A stretch of DNA of 64,000 nt. Source: an uncultured Bradyrhizobium sp. (GTDB lineage Bacteria; Pseudomonadota; Alphaproteobacteria; Rhizobiales; Xanthobacteraceae). A program made the translations under genes and the position numbers. The stretch covers positions 186,001-250,000 of the forward strand of contig NZ_CANSMR010000003.1 of NCBI RefSeq assembly GCF_947648125.1. Reading direction: 5' to 3'. A model generated the notes under the pieces. The model was given only the letters and a program-made list of their open reading frames with translations. It had not been told where the DNA came from and ran no database searches. This document shows, one piece after another, positions 27,146-34,726 of this stretch. Position 1 is the stretch's first letter; every line of letters begins with the position of its first letter.

Positions 27146-27400
27146 ATGAAACGGCGATTAACCTTCATCTTTGTCGGTAGTGCGATCCTCGCGGTCGTGC
27201 TCGCTCTATTCTGCAATTGGTACTTTCCGGACGTGATACCGCTTGCCTCGACCGAGCCGGCACCCACAAGCTGGCGGCTTGACGCCGCCTTTGCCGTCTC
27301 CACCGTCAGATGGACCGCGGCATTTGTTGCTGCCGCGTCTGCAATAGCCCTGATGTTCATGAACATCACCAAGGGTTCTAGTGAGCTCGAAGGACGATAG
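27146..27400 (+). CDS. Small two-helix membrane protein (84 aa)
   Basis: The product MKRRLTFIFVGSAILAVVLALF... has a clear N-terminal membrane helix with positive residues before it and a second hydrophobic stretch at about 53-73. A strong ribosome-binding sequence (GGAGGAG) lies just before the ATG, and a stable hairpin follows 45 bp after the stop. No family is recognised. It may share the transcript of the preceding kinase gene. Confidence 0.65.
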   Translation: MKRRLTFIFVGSAILAVVLALFCNWYFPDVIPLASTEPAPTSWRLDAAFAVSTVRWTAAFVAAASAIALMFMNITKGSSELEGR

Positions 27401-27444
27401 ACGCTTCCATTCCGGACACGTCGACGCCATCCGTCACCTCCTTT

Positions 27445-27475
27445 CCGAGGGCCGGCCTGAACAGCCGGCCCTCGG
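27445..27475. terminator. Strong hairpin, probable terminator
   Basis: A 12-bp perfect stem CCGAGGGCCGGC / GCCGGCCCTCGG encloses a 7-base loop, 45 bp after the small membrane protein gene. It lacks a T-run on either side, so it may act with Rho or protect the 3' end. The 250 bp after it (27476-27725) show no supported gene. Confidence 0.6.
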
Positions 27476-27725
27476 CTGGTGGATCGCCCCGTGGCGATAC
27501 CATTCCGAACTCGGCCGAAACGATCTGCGCCAACCCAGCGAAGCCTCTTCGACATCCCTCCCGATTAGGACCCGACGCCGCGCGTCCAGTCGTTTCGAGC
27601 CCTACTGCATAACCGATCCAGCGCGTACGTGAAGTGCAACAGCAAATATTATGAGCGAATGGCGCCGATACCAGCGAACCATAACGGACGCCCCAATCCC
27701 AAGGCCATCGACCGAGCTCGAGCTG

Positions 27726-27893
27726 TCACGTTTGTCGCCACAGGCTCCAGAGACTGCCGGCCAACAGGAGCCCGATCACGAACAGGATAGCCACGAACAT
27801 TTGCATGATGTCAAAGTTCAGAGAATCGCGCGCGACGAACAGCGCGGCGATGGATCCCGCAAGTATGAAGAAAACGCGAAGGATCAGACTCAT
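27726..27893 (-). CDS. Small membrane protein (55 aa)
   Basis: The frame from MSLILRVFFILAGSIAALFVARD encodes two hydrophobic helices (about 2-18 and 29-50) and ends SLWRQT. A good AGGAAG ribosome-binding site lies about 5 bases before the ATG. A longer reading frame upstream has no protein-like features and is not used. It follows phaC by 89 bp in the same direction and may be on its transcript. The function is unknown. Confidence 0.6.
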   Translation of the reverse strand: MSLILRVFFILAGSIAALFVARDSLNFDIMQMFVAILFVIGLLLAGSLWSLWRQT

Positions 27894-27982
27894 GGCTTCC
27901 TCGCTGCAACCTGATGCGACCTTTTCCATCCTAGCGGCTCGCGGCGGTGAGGATTTGCGACAGATCAAGCCGGTGCGACGTT

Positions 27983-29797
27983 TCAATGCTGGAGGACGTA
28001 CTGTCCCGGCGCTTCGCCAAGCGACGATACACCCTCGGGCGCGTGAAGCGCCGACTGCGCCGGCACCCACGCACCCGAATGCGCCGTGAGGAAGCGAACC
28101 CACTCCAGCCACCAGGATCCGTCGCGATGGGCCGCCTTCCGCAGCCACTCGTCGGGGCCGACATAGGGTTGATCTGCCTTCTTCTCCAACAACTGATAGC
28201 TGTGCCCCTCCTCCGACGGCGGAGCAACGATGCCGGCGTTGTGACCGCCGCTCGCCAGCACGAAGGCGATATCGGCATCGGCCAACAGGTGAATCTTGTG
28301 AACCGACCGCCAGGGCGCGACGTGATCGCGGACAGTGCCGACCGCGAACATGGGAACACGAAGATCGGAAAGCGCCACCGGCTGTCCGTCCACCAAATAG
28401 CGGCCCTCGGCAAGGTCGTTATTGAGAAACAGCTTGCGCAGATAGTCCGAATGCATCCGGTAGGGCATGCGCGTGGCGTCGGCATTCCATGCCATCAGGT
28501 CACTCGGCGTGGCGCGCTCGCCCATGAGATAGTCACGCACCAGGCGCGACCAGATCATGTCGTTCGACCGCAGCAACTGGAAGGCACCGGCCATCTGCGC
28601 CGTCTCGAGTACGCCGCGCTGCCGCATCATATCCTCGAGGAACGCGACCTGGCTTTCATTGATGAAGAGCGTCAGCTCGCCGGCGTCGGTGAAATCGACC
28701 TGGGCTACCAAGAGCGTTACCGAGCGCAGGCAGCCGGGCCGCTCCTTCTGCAGCCGAGCTGCTGCTATTGCGAGCAGCGTCCCACCGAGGCAGTAGCCAG
28801 CGGCATGGATTGCGCGTTCAGGGGCGATCCGATTGATCACGTCGATCGCCGCGTCGACCCCGAGCTTGCGATAGTGATCGAGGCTAAGGTCGCGATCGGC
28901 CGGACCAGGATTGCGCCACGAGATCATGAACACGGTGAAACCGCGCTCGACCAGGAACCGCACGAGCGAATTCTGCGGCGAGAGATCGAGGATGTAATAC
29001 TTCATGATCCACGCCGGCACGATAAGTACCGGCTCGGGGCAAACGTCGGCCGTCTCGGGTGCGTATTGGATGAGCTCGATCAGCTCATTCCGGTAGACAA
29101 CCTTGCCCTGGGTCGCGGCAACGTCCTTGCCGACCACAAATGGGGCCGGTCCGGACGGCCTGGCGCTCAACAGGTCCCGGCAATCTTCCAGCCAGTTATG
29201 CCAGCCCGACACGAAGTTGCCGCCACCTGAATCCATTGCCCGCCGCAGCACCTCGGGATTGCTGAACGCAAAGTTGGACGGTGCCACGACATCGAAACAT
29301 TGGCGGACGGTGAACTCCACGACCGCTGCATTTGCTTTTGTGACGCCGCGCAGGCCGCTGGTCGCCGAATGCCACCATTGCTCACCCAGCAGGAATGCCT
29401 GCGCCATGACGTTGAAGGCCGGCAATGTCCAATCTTGGCCGGCGAACCGGTTGTCGCCCGGTTGAGGCTTGACCATGAACCAGGGCTGCCAGGCCGCATG
29501 CGGCGTCGACACCATGCGCGCGAAACGCGAGCCTTCAGCAACCGCATCCAGCGCCAGTTGAAGCCGTTTGCCGGGTGAGGCCGCCAGATGGAGTTGCCAA
29601 TCGGCGAAAGCGAGCGCGAGGCTGGCCGGTGAAAGCCCCCCGGTCCATCGCGCCATTGCCGCGTGGACCAGTTGGTCGATCGATTCCGCAGCAACCAGTG
29701 CCTCGCCCTCGGGCGGCGCCGAAGCAGGCGCTCTCGCAGCCGCCACGTCGTCGTTAGCGGCAGATGTGGGTTGGTCGAGAACTGCTTGGACTGTCAT
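27983..29797 (-). CDS. phaC: Class I poly(3-hydroxyalkanoate) synthase
   Basis: PhaC polymerises hydroxyacyl-CoA into PHA at the granule surface. The 604-residue product has the N-terminal PhaC domain (about 95-260) and an alpha/beta hydrolase core with the lipase-like box GYCLGG and nucleophile C336. Other typical segments are 'PAWIMKYYILDLSPQNSLV', 'FMISWRNPG', 'WNADATRMPYRMHSDYLR' and 'SGGHNAGIV' (catalytic histidine region). Acetoacetyl-CoA reductase is 1 kb upstream and a phasin gene is in the same island. A hairpin abuts its ribosome-binding site. It is a full-length, intact synthase. Confidence 0.96.
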   Translation of the reverse strand: MTVQAVLDQPTSAANDDVAAARAPASAPPEGEALVAAESIDQLVHAAMARWTGGLSPASLALAFADWQLHLAASPGKRLQLALDAVAEGSRFARMVSTPHAAWQPWFMVKPQPGDNRFAGQDWTLPAFNVMAQAFLLGEQWWHSATSGLRGVTKANAAVVEFTVRQCFDVVAPSNFAFSNPEVLRRAMDSGGGNFVSGWHNWLEDCRDLLSARPSGPAPFVVGKDVAATQGKVVYRNELIELIQYAPETADVCPEPVLIVPAWIMKYYILDLSPQNSLVRFLVERGFTVFMISWRNPGPADRDLSLDHYRKLGVDAAIDVINRIAPERAIHAAGYCLGGTLLAIAAARLQKERPGCLRSVTLLVAQVDFTDAGELTLFINESQVAFLEDMMRQRGVLETAQMAGAFQLLRSNDMIWSRLVRDYLMGERATPSDLMAWNADATRMPYRMHSDYLRKLFLNNDLAEGRYLVDGQPVALSDLRVPMFAVGTVRDHVAPWRSVHKIHLLADADIAFVLASGGHNAGIVAPPSEEGHSYQLLEKKADQPYVGPDEWLRKAAHRDGSWWLEWVRFLTAHSGAWVPAQSALHAPEGVSSLGEAPGQYVLQH

Positions 29798-29810
29798 CGC
29801 TCGCCTCCTT

Positions 29811-29833
29811 GCCCGAGCCGGATGGGCTCGGGC
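29811..29833 (-). promoter_or_regulatory. Hairpin abutting the phaC ribosome-binding site
   Basis: On the phaC strand a 9-bp stem GCCCGAGCC / GGCTCGGGC with a CATCC loop is followed immediately by AAGGAGG and then, 7 bases on, the phaC ATG. It could be a weak terminator of the upstream genes or a leader hairpin that shapes phaC translation. Confidence 0.5.
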
Positions 29834-29883
29834 GCAATCTATCTTTCGGTCTGGCAGCTGTTCAGACGCCGGGCCGTTGCCGC

Positions 29884-30264
29884 TCAGCCAAGGCGGAACC
29901 GCTTCCGACCCATCGCCACGATCTCCGCGTCGGTGGGATGATCGCTCGGCTCAACATGCAAATTGAGGTCGGGCCGCTCCGCCTTGAGATACTGCGTCAG
30001 CTCGGCCTTCTCGATACCTGGACCGATAACGAGCAAATCGCTGCAACCGCTTACGGCCTCCCCTACCCGGGCGAGAAATGTTGCATCAGCCTGCACGCGG
30101 CCATCGCCGACGGTATTCGCCTTGTGATGCAGGTGCTGCGAGGGCAAGTGAGCGTGGACGGCCGTCGCGCTTATGCCTGTCAGCCCGATGCCGAAGATCT
30201 TCGCAATAAGGTGGTCGATCCAAACGACGGCGTGTGAATGCGATTGGACAGCTATCTCGCTCAT
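29884..30264 (-). CDS. eRF1/VLRF1-like 'translational machinery' family protein
   Basis: The 126-residue product contains 'HAVVWIDHLIAKIFGIGL', 'HLHHKANTVGDGRVQADATFLARV' (in part), 'DLLVIGPGIEKAELTQYL' and 'DHPTDAEIVAMGRKRF'. This corresponds to a small family that databases label 'translational machinery protein' and that resembles domain 3 of eRF1/Pelota-type release factors. Histidines in the middle are conserved in the family as I know it. A role in stalled ribosome or release-factor-like chemistry is possible but unproven. Its ATG overlaps the stop of the preceding CBS gene. Confidence 0.7.
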   Translation of the reverse strand: MSEIAVQSHSHAVVWIDHLIAKIFGIGLTGISATAVHAHLPSQHLHHKANTVGDGRVQADATFLARVGEAVSGCSDLLVIGPGIEKAELTQYLKAERPDLNLHVEPSDHPTDAEIVAMGRKRFRLG

Positions 30265-30746
30265 GAAGTCACTCCGGTGCTTGCTTTCTCTGCTTCTTTT
30301 AATCGGATCGCCAATGCCGCGAGCAGCTCCCGGCGGCTAACGATACCGACGACGGTTCCGGCGCAGATCACCGGGACCTGGGCAACGTCGTAGATATCCA
30401 TTTGCGCGACGACGTCCTCGATCGATGCCTCGACATCGACGGTGATCGGAGAAGAACTCATGAGCGAACCGACCCGCAGGGTGCGCATGCGCTCGCGTTC
30501 AGGCGTATTCTCCGCAATGCCGAGCAGAGACTCCAGCCAGTTTCCCGACGGCGGGCTGATACCAAGCTCGTCGCGGTGGAGGAAATCGCCCTCGGACACC
30601 ATGCCGACGAGGTCACCGGCATCGTCGATCACCGGCAGGCCGCGCTGATCGGTTTCAAGCAGAAGCTCGACGGCTTTGAGCACCGTGGCAGTCGGCTTGA
30701 TCGACGCGAATGAACTGCGCATCACATCGGTTGCGAGCATCGTCAT
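30261..30746 (-). CDS. CBS-pair protein (161 aa)
   Basis: The product has two CBS motifs (about residues 8-60 and 95-148) with 'DQRGLPVIDDAGDLVGMVSEGDFLH' (in part) and 'YDVAQVPVICAGTVVGIVSRREL'. It resembles the N-terminal part of the CBS-BON proteins in this window but lacks the BON domain. It lies between phaB and the eRF1-like gene, all in one direction with a 4-bp overlap downstream, so a shared FixK-driven transcript from the box near 31.5 kb is likely. Confidence 0.83.
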   Translation of the reverse strand: MTMLATDVMRSSFASIKPTATVLKAVELLLETDQRGLPVIDDAGDLVGMVSEGDFLHRDELGISPPSGNWLESLLGIAENTPERERMRTLRVGSLMSSSPITVDVEASIEDVVAQMDIYDVAQVPVICAGTVVGIVSRRELLAALAIRLKEAEKASTGVTS

Positions 30747-30755
30747 CCCTCCTCT

Positions 30756-31481
30756 TCAGCACATGTATTGGCCGCCGTTGATCGAAAGCGTCGACCCGGT
30801 GATGAACCCAGCTTCGTCGGCGGCAAGAAACGCAACGGCACGGGCAATTTCTTCCGGCTGTCCCAGCCGCCCGACCGGGATCTGCGGCAGAATGGAGTTC
30901 TGCATGACATCGGCCGGCACCGCGGCCAGCATCTCGGTATTGATGTAACCGGGGCAGATTGCATTGACCGTGATCCCGAACCGGGCGCTTTCAAGCGCGA
31001 GCGCGCGGGTAAAGCCGAGTTCGGCGGCCTTCGCCGCGGCATAATTCGTCTGGCCGATCTGGCCCTTCTGCCCATTGATCGAGGAGATGTTGATGATCCG
31101 CCCGAACCTGCGCGCCCGCATGCCCTCGATGAGGGGCCGGCACATGTTGAACAGCGAATCGAGATCGGTTCGGATCACCGCGTCCCATTGCGGCTTGGTC
31201 ATTCGATGCAGTGTGGCGTCGCGCACGATACCGGCGTTGTTGACCAGGATGTCGATTGGGCCGAGCGCCGCCTCCACCTCGCGGACACCGGCCGCGCACG
31301 CCTGAAAGTCCGCGACATCCCACTGGAATACGGGAATTCCGGTTTGATCCTGAAACGACAATGCGGCCCCTGCGTTTCCGGCATAGCAGGCCGCAACCCG
31401 ACATCCGACAGCAGCGACGGCGCACGAGATCGCCGCGCCAATTCCCCTGCTCCCCCCCGTAACCAATGCGACGCGCGCCAT
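30756..31481 (-). CDS. phaB: Acetoacetyl-CoA reductase
   Basis: PhaB reduces acetoacetyl-CoA with NADPH to (R)-3-hydroxybutyryl-CoA, the monomer used by PhaC. From the start MARVALVTGGSRGIG the product is 241 residues, a short-chain dehydrogenase with the cofactor motif TGGSRGIG, 'NNAGI', the serine segment 'NISSINGQKGQIGQ' and the catalytic Y-x3-K in 'NYAAAKA'. The segment 'GQKGQIGQTNYAAAK' is characteristic of PhaB. A FixK box lies 54 bp upstream, matching the idea that PHA absorbs reductant when respiration slows. Confidence 0.94.
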   Translation of the reverse strand: MARVALVTGGSRGIGAAISCAVAAVGCRVAACYAGNAGAALSFQDQTGIPVFQWDVADFQACAAGVREVEAALGPIDILVNNAGIVRDATLHRMTKPQWDAVIRTDLDSLFNMCRPLIEGMRARRFGRIINISSINGQKGQIGQTNYAAAKAAELGFTRALALESARFGITVNAICPGYINTEMLAAVPADVMQNSILPQIPVGRLGQPEEIARAVAFLAADEAGFITGSTLSINGGQYMC

Positions 31482-31534
31482 GCTGGCTCCTCCAAGCTGC
31501 ACGCAACATTTGCGCGAAGTACACGCGCAATGAA

Positions 31535-31548
31535 TTGATCTCGCTCAA
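31535..31548. promoter_or_regulatory. FixK/FNR box between phaB and a USP gene
   Basis: TTGATCTCGCTCAA keeps both half-sites. It is 54 bp from the leftward phaB start, the standard distance here, and 97 bp from the rightward universal stress protein start. Confidence 0.75.
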
Positions 31549-31644
31549 TCAGAATCCACGAACGCGCATGAGGCAGATCAAATTGGGCCGCCTCGACCCG
31601 TGCTCAGATGGCACTTGCTCGTCCACCCCTTTGGAGAACGGCCC

Positions 31645-32481
31645 ATGTTCAAGAACATCCTGGTCCACATTCCGACCGAGCTGTCGCCGCGTCCCGCGGT
31701 CGACGGATCGATTTCACTCGCGCTCGGCATCGGCGCGCATCTCGATGCAATGGCGATCGGCTATGAGACCGCCAGCGTACCGTTCGTCGTTGAAGGGAGC
31801 GTGGCGGTTGCCTCGCTGTTCGAGATTGAACATGCACGGGCCCTCGAACGCGCAGAGGCGGCGCTGCGCGTCTTCGATATCGAGGCTCGGAATGCAGGGA
31901 TATCCTACACGGCCCGCGCCGTGGGTGCGCTCCCCATCGATGCTCGCGAGATCATCTGCGCGAGCGCGCGACTGCATGATCTGACCGTGGTGGTGCAGCC
32001 GCTGGGCGAATACGACAGCTACGACAACGTGATCCCGCGGGAGCTATTATTCCAGGCTGGCGGTCCCGTCCTGTTCATGCCCTACACGTTCCACGGCGCA
32101 TTTTCGGCGAAGCGAATCGGGATCTGCTGGGACGGCAGCCGGCTTGCTGCCCGCGCCCTTCGCGACGCAATGCCGCTGCTGCGCGCAGCCGATGCTCTCG
32201 CCGTCATCACCATCGATGGCGCCGATCCGATTCCCTCAGAAGCCTCCACCGATCATCTGGTGCGCTATCTTGCAAAGGAGGGGCTTCCGGCCAAGATTAC
32301 GTCGTTGCCGGCGTCCAGGTCAGAAGTTCAGTCGATCCTGCTCTCGATCGCGGCGGATGAGAGCCTCGACCTTCTGGTGATGGGCGGATACGGCCACTCC
32401 CGCCTGCAGGAAACGCTGCTCGGCGGTGTGACGCGCGACATGCTGCGTGCGATGACCGTCCCGGTCCTGATGTCCCACTAA
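31645..32481 (+). CDS. Universal stress protein, tandem USP domains
   Basis: From the start MFKNILVHIPTELSPRP the 278-residue product contains two USP-like domains. The second is clear (about 150-278), with 'IGICWDGSRLAARALRDAMP' and the ATP-loop-like 'MGGYGHSRLQETLLGG' followed by 'VPVLMSH'. The first half is more diverged. Tandem USPs are often induced by low oxygen and energy stress. It lies divergent from phaB and is followed closely by a cytochrome c gene. Confidence 0.88.
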   Translation: MFKNILVHIPTELSPRPAVDGSISLALGIGAHLDAMAIGYETASVPFVVEGSVAVASLFEIEHARALERAEAALRVFDIEARNAGISYTARAVGALPIDAREIICASARLHDLTVVVQPLGEYDSYDNVIPRELLFQAGGPVLFMPYTFHGAFSAKRIGICWDGSRLAARALRDAMPLLRAADALAVITIDGADPIPSEASTDHLVRYLAKEGLPAKITSLPASRSEVQSILLSIAADESLDLLVMGGYGHSRLQETLLGGVTRDMLRAMTVPVLMSH

Positions 32482-32495
32482 GCGCGAGCCTTCTC

Positions 32496-32852
32496 GTGAA
32501 ACATCCTGCCAAGACATTTCAGCATCATGTCGCTCCCGGCCTCGCCATCATCGGCACAATCTGCGCCGCGCTGACTCCGGCCGCCGCCGACCAGGAACAA
32601 GGCCGTCGCCTTGCGCAGCTCTACTGCGCCCGCTGCCATTCAATCGACCGGGTAAGCCCGAGTCCGCTGAAGATCGCACCACCGTTCCGTACATTGCACG
32701 AACGCTATCCGGTCGAGATGCTGCAGGAAGCGCTGGCGGAAGGGATCGTCACCGGCCATCCGACAATGCCCCAATTCAGCTTCGAGCCGGACCAGGTGGG
32801 CGACTTCATGCTGTTCTTGAAATCTCTGGAGCGCGGCCCGGCAGACCGTTGA
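32496..32852 (+). CDS. Small periplasmic monohaem cytochrome c (118 aa)
   Basis: The product starts from GTG at 32496 and has a signal-peptide-like N-terminus (about 1-31, ending A-A-A). One haem motif CARCH lies at 44-48 and a likely axial methionine in 'HPTMPQFSF'. Size and motif spacing fit class I cytochromes similar to cytochrome c family proteins found with stress genes. It begins 14 bp after the USP gene and may carry electrons in the periplasm at low oxygen. Its stop codon overlaps the FixK box of the next gene. Confidence 0.85.
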   Translation: MKHPAKTFQHHVAPGLAIIGTICAALTPAAADQEQGRRLAQLYCARCHSIDRVSPSPLKIAPPFRTLHERYPVEMLQEALAEGIVTGHPTMPQFSFEPDQVGDFMLFLKSLERGPADR

Positions 32853-32862
32853 GCCAGGTCAA
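32849..32862. promoter_or_regulatory. FixK/FNR box overlapping the cytochrome c stop codon
   Basis: TTGAGCCAGGTCAA lies 53 bp before the CBS-BON ATG at 32915. Its first half-site contains the TGA stop of the cytochrome gene, so the next gene has its own promoter despite the close packing. Confidence 0.75.
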
Positions 32863-32914
32863 CTTGCCGGGCACGCGAAGCTTTATTGTTCGTTTCTCAA
32901 CACGGAGGTCCGAC

Positions 32915-33637
32915 ATGCGCGCGCATCAGATCATGACCAAGCATATCATCGCCGTCAGTCCGCACACGAAGATCCTGGATGCGGCCAACATCATGCTGCG
33001 TTGCCACCTCAGCGGTCTGCCGGTGATGGACGAAGACGGCACGCTCAGGGGCATGGTGTCCGAGGGAGATTTCCTGCAGCGCGGCGAGATCGGCACGGGA
33101 CACAAGCGCTCAGCATGGCTGGAACTGTTCACCGGCGTGGGTCGTGCCGCGACCGATTTCGTGCACGAGCGCGGTCGCAAGGTCGAGGATGTCATGACGG
33201 CGAACCCGATCACCGTCGAGGAGCAGACGCCGCTCGAGGAGATCGTGCATCTGATGCACAAGCATGGCGTGAAGCGGGTGCCGGTCGTGAACGGCAAGAC
33301 CATGGTCGGAATCGTCACCCGGGCGGACATCCTGCAGGCTGTCGCATCGCTGGCGCGCGAAGTTCCCGATCCGACCGCCGATGACAGCCATATCCGTGAA
33401 CGCATCCTGCGCGAAATCAACGCCACCGGCTGGCGTCCCGCCGGCTTCCAGGTCTGGGTGCGCAACGGCGCCGTGCATCTGCACGGCCTGATCTTCGATG
33501 ACCGCGCGCGCCAGGCCGCGATCGTGCTCGCCGAGAACACCTCGGGCGTCAAGGAGGTCCATGATCACCTCTGCTTCGTCGACGGTTATTCCGGCTACTA
33601 CGTGGAATCGCCGGAAGACATCAAGGCGGCCGGCTGA
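32915..33637 (+). CDS. CBS-pair and BON domain protein (paralogue of 7993-8742)
   Basis: From the start MRAHQIMTKHIIAVSP the 240-residue product has two CBS motifs (about 8-60, 93-150) and a BON domain (about 170-232). It is strongly similar in order and wording to the protein at 7993-8742: 'RRSEIGTQRRRGRW' there corresponds to 'QRGEIGTGHKRSAW' here, and 'KEVHDHLCYVD' to 'KEVHDHLCFVD'. Both genes have a FixK box 53-57 bp upstream and both are followed by a small membrane protein gene, so the whole unit appears to be duplicated. Confidence 0.86.
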   Translation: MRAHQIMTKHIIAVSPHTKILDAANIMLRCHLSGLPVMDEDGTLRGMVSEGDFLQRGEIGTGHKRSAWLELFTGVGRAATDFVHERGRKVEDVMTANPITVEEQTPLEEIVHLMHKHGVKRVPVVNGKTMVGIVTRADILQAVASLAREVPDPTADDSHIRERILREINATGWRPAGFQVWVRNGAVHLHGLIFDDRARQAAIVLAENTSGVKEVHDHLCFVDGYSGYYVESPEDIKAAG

Positions 33638-33655
33638 TCAATCGAGGAGCCCAAC

Positions 33656-33820
33656 ATGGCAATCAGTACACTGCTTGTCGTCACGGCCGTCTGTCTCATC
33701 TTCTCGCTCTTTGCGCTCGTGCTCGCCGTGACCGATCGCAGCACGACGCGCTGGCTTCGGGAAGAGGATGGGAATGGAGCCAGCACGCGCGCTGCCTATC
33801 CCGACAAGAACGGCCGCTAG
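33656..33820 (+). CDS. Small single-helix membrane protein (54 aa)
   Basis: The frame MAISTLLVVTAVCLIFSLFALVLAVTDRS... has one N-terminal membrane helix (about 5-26) and a short charged tail. A GAGGAG ribosome-binding site is about 6 bases before the ATG, 18 bp after the CBS-BON stop. Its position mirrors the small membrane gene after the other CBS-BON gene, but the sequences do not look similar. The function is unknown. Confidence 0.6.
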   Translation: MAISTLLVVTAVCLIFSLFALVLAVTDRSTTRWLREEDGNGASTRAAYPDKNGR

Positions 33821-33885
33821 CCTCTCCTCTTGAGCGACGCGCCGCGCGACCGATGTCTCGGCGCGCGGCTATTTTGTCCGGCACC

Positions 33886-33928
33886 TACGTATGAATACGT
33901 AAGTGGCTTCTACTTAGGGGAAATATCC
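33886..33928 (+). promoter_or_regulatory. Putative FixJ-controlled promoter region of fixK
   Basis: A perfect 16-bp palindrome TACGTAT-GA-ATACGTA at 33886-33901 is followed 8 bp later by CTACTTAGGGGAAATATCC. Both resemble elements of FixJ-activated promoters as I know them from rhizobial fixK and nifA (ACGTA-rich sites and a CTTAGGGGAAA-like block). It lies about 70 bp before the fixK ATG. No TTGA-N6-TCAA box is present here. Confidence 0.6.
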
Positions 33929-33995
33929 AAATTTCCCGATCCAAGAGATGCGATCAATCTGCCTCCATCGATCTTCCCATCCATGGAGTGCCGGC

Positions 33996-34673
33996 ATGCA
34001 GACCCAGAACGCCGTTTCTATCGAGAATAGCCGTTACACGACCAGCATCCTCAGCCGGCAGGCGCGCGTTGAAGGGCCCTTCGGCATGATTGGGACGCCG
34101 ATGCGGTTCGCACGCAACAGCGAGATCTACGGCGAGGACGAGGCCGCGGAATACCTCTACCAGGTCGTTTCCGGCGCCGTCCGAACCTACAAGGTTCTGG
34201 AAGACGGACGTCGCCAGATCGGCGCATTTTATCTGCCCGGGGATATCTTCGGCTTCGAGGCCGGCGAGACCCATATCTCCTCGGCCGAGGCCGTCTCCGA
34301 GACGCGGGTCATCGTGGTCAAGCGCGCCGCGCTCATGGTCCGTGCGACTCACGAAAAGGACCTGGCACGGCAGCTGTGGGATGCTACGGCCCAGGAATTG
34401 CGTCGTTTCCAGGAGCATCTGATGCTGCTGATCTGCAGCGCAGAAGATCGTGTCGTCGGCTTCCTTCATGACATGGCGCGCCGCGCCGTCAAGAATGCCG
34501 CCATCGAGCTTCCGATGTCGCGCCAGGATATCGCCGACTATCTCGGTCTGACGATCGAAACGGTGTCACGCACCTTTACCCAGCTCGAGCAGAACGGCGT
34601 GATCTCGCTTCCGACCTCGCGCCGGGTGGAACTGCGCAAGTGTGCGCTGTCGAACCGGATCATGGCGGCGTGA
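33996..34673 (+). CDS. fixK: Crp/Fnr-family transcriptional activator FixK
   Basis: FixK binds TTGA-N6-TCAA sites and activates low-oxygen genes. The 225-residue product (start MQTQNAVSIENS) has a cyclic-nucleotide-type beta-roll (about 30-130, 'DGRRQIGAFYLPGDIFGFE') and a C-terminal helix-turn-helix (about 165-210) with the recognition motif E-x2-S-R in 'TIETVSRTF', matching TTGA. The N-terminus lacks the Fe-S cysteines of FNR, so it should not sense O2 directly. One cysteine lies near the C-terminus ('LRKCALS'). Its promoter looks FixJ-controlled and hemN follows 53 bp downstream. Confidence 0.94.
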   Translation: MQTQNAVSIENSRYTTSILSRQARVEGPFGMIGTPMRFARNSEIYGEDEAAEYLYQVVSGAVRTYKVLEDGRRQIGAFYLPGDIFGFEAGETHISSAEAVSETRVIVVKRAALMVRATHEKDLARQLWDATAQELRRFQEHLMLLICSAEDRVVGFLHDMARRAVKNAAIELPMSRQDIADYLGLTIETVSRTFTQLEQNGVISLPTSRRVELRKCALSNRIMAA

Positions 34674-34726
34674 GAGAGGCGCGCCAGGCTCCGATAGCCA
34701 GCCGCGAGTGAGAGGCGAGGAATCGA

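Noticed and set aside
27947-29230. A 427-codon rightward frame opposite phaC
   Set aside because: It is antisense to a complete PHA synthase and has no protein-like motifs.
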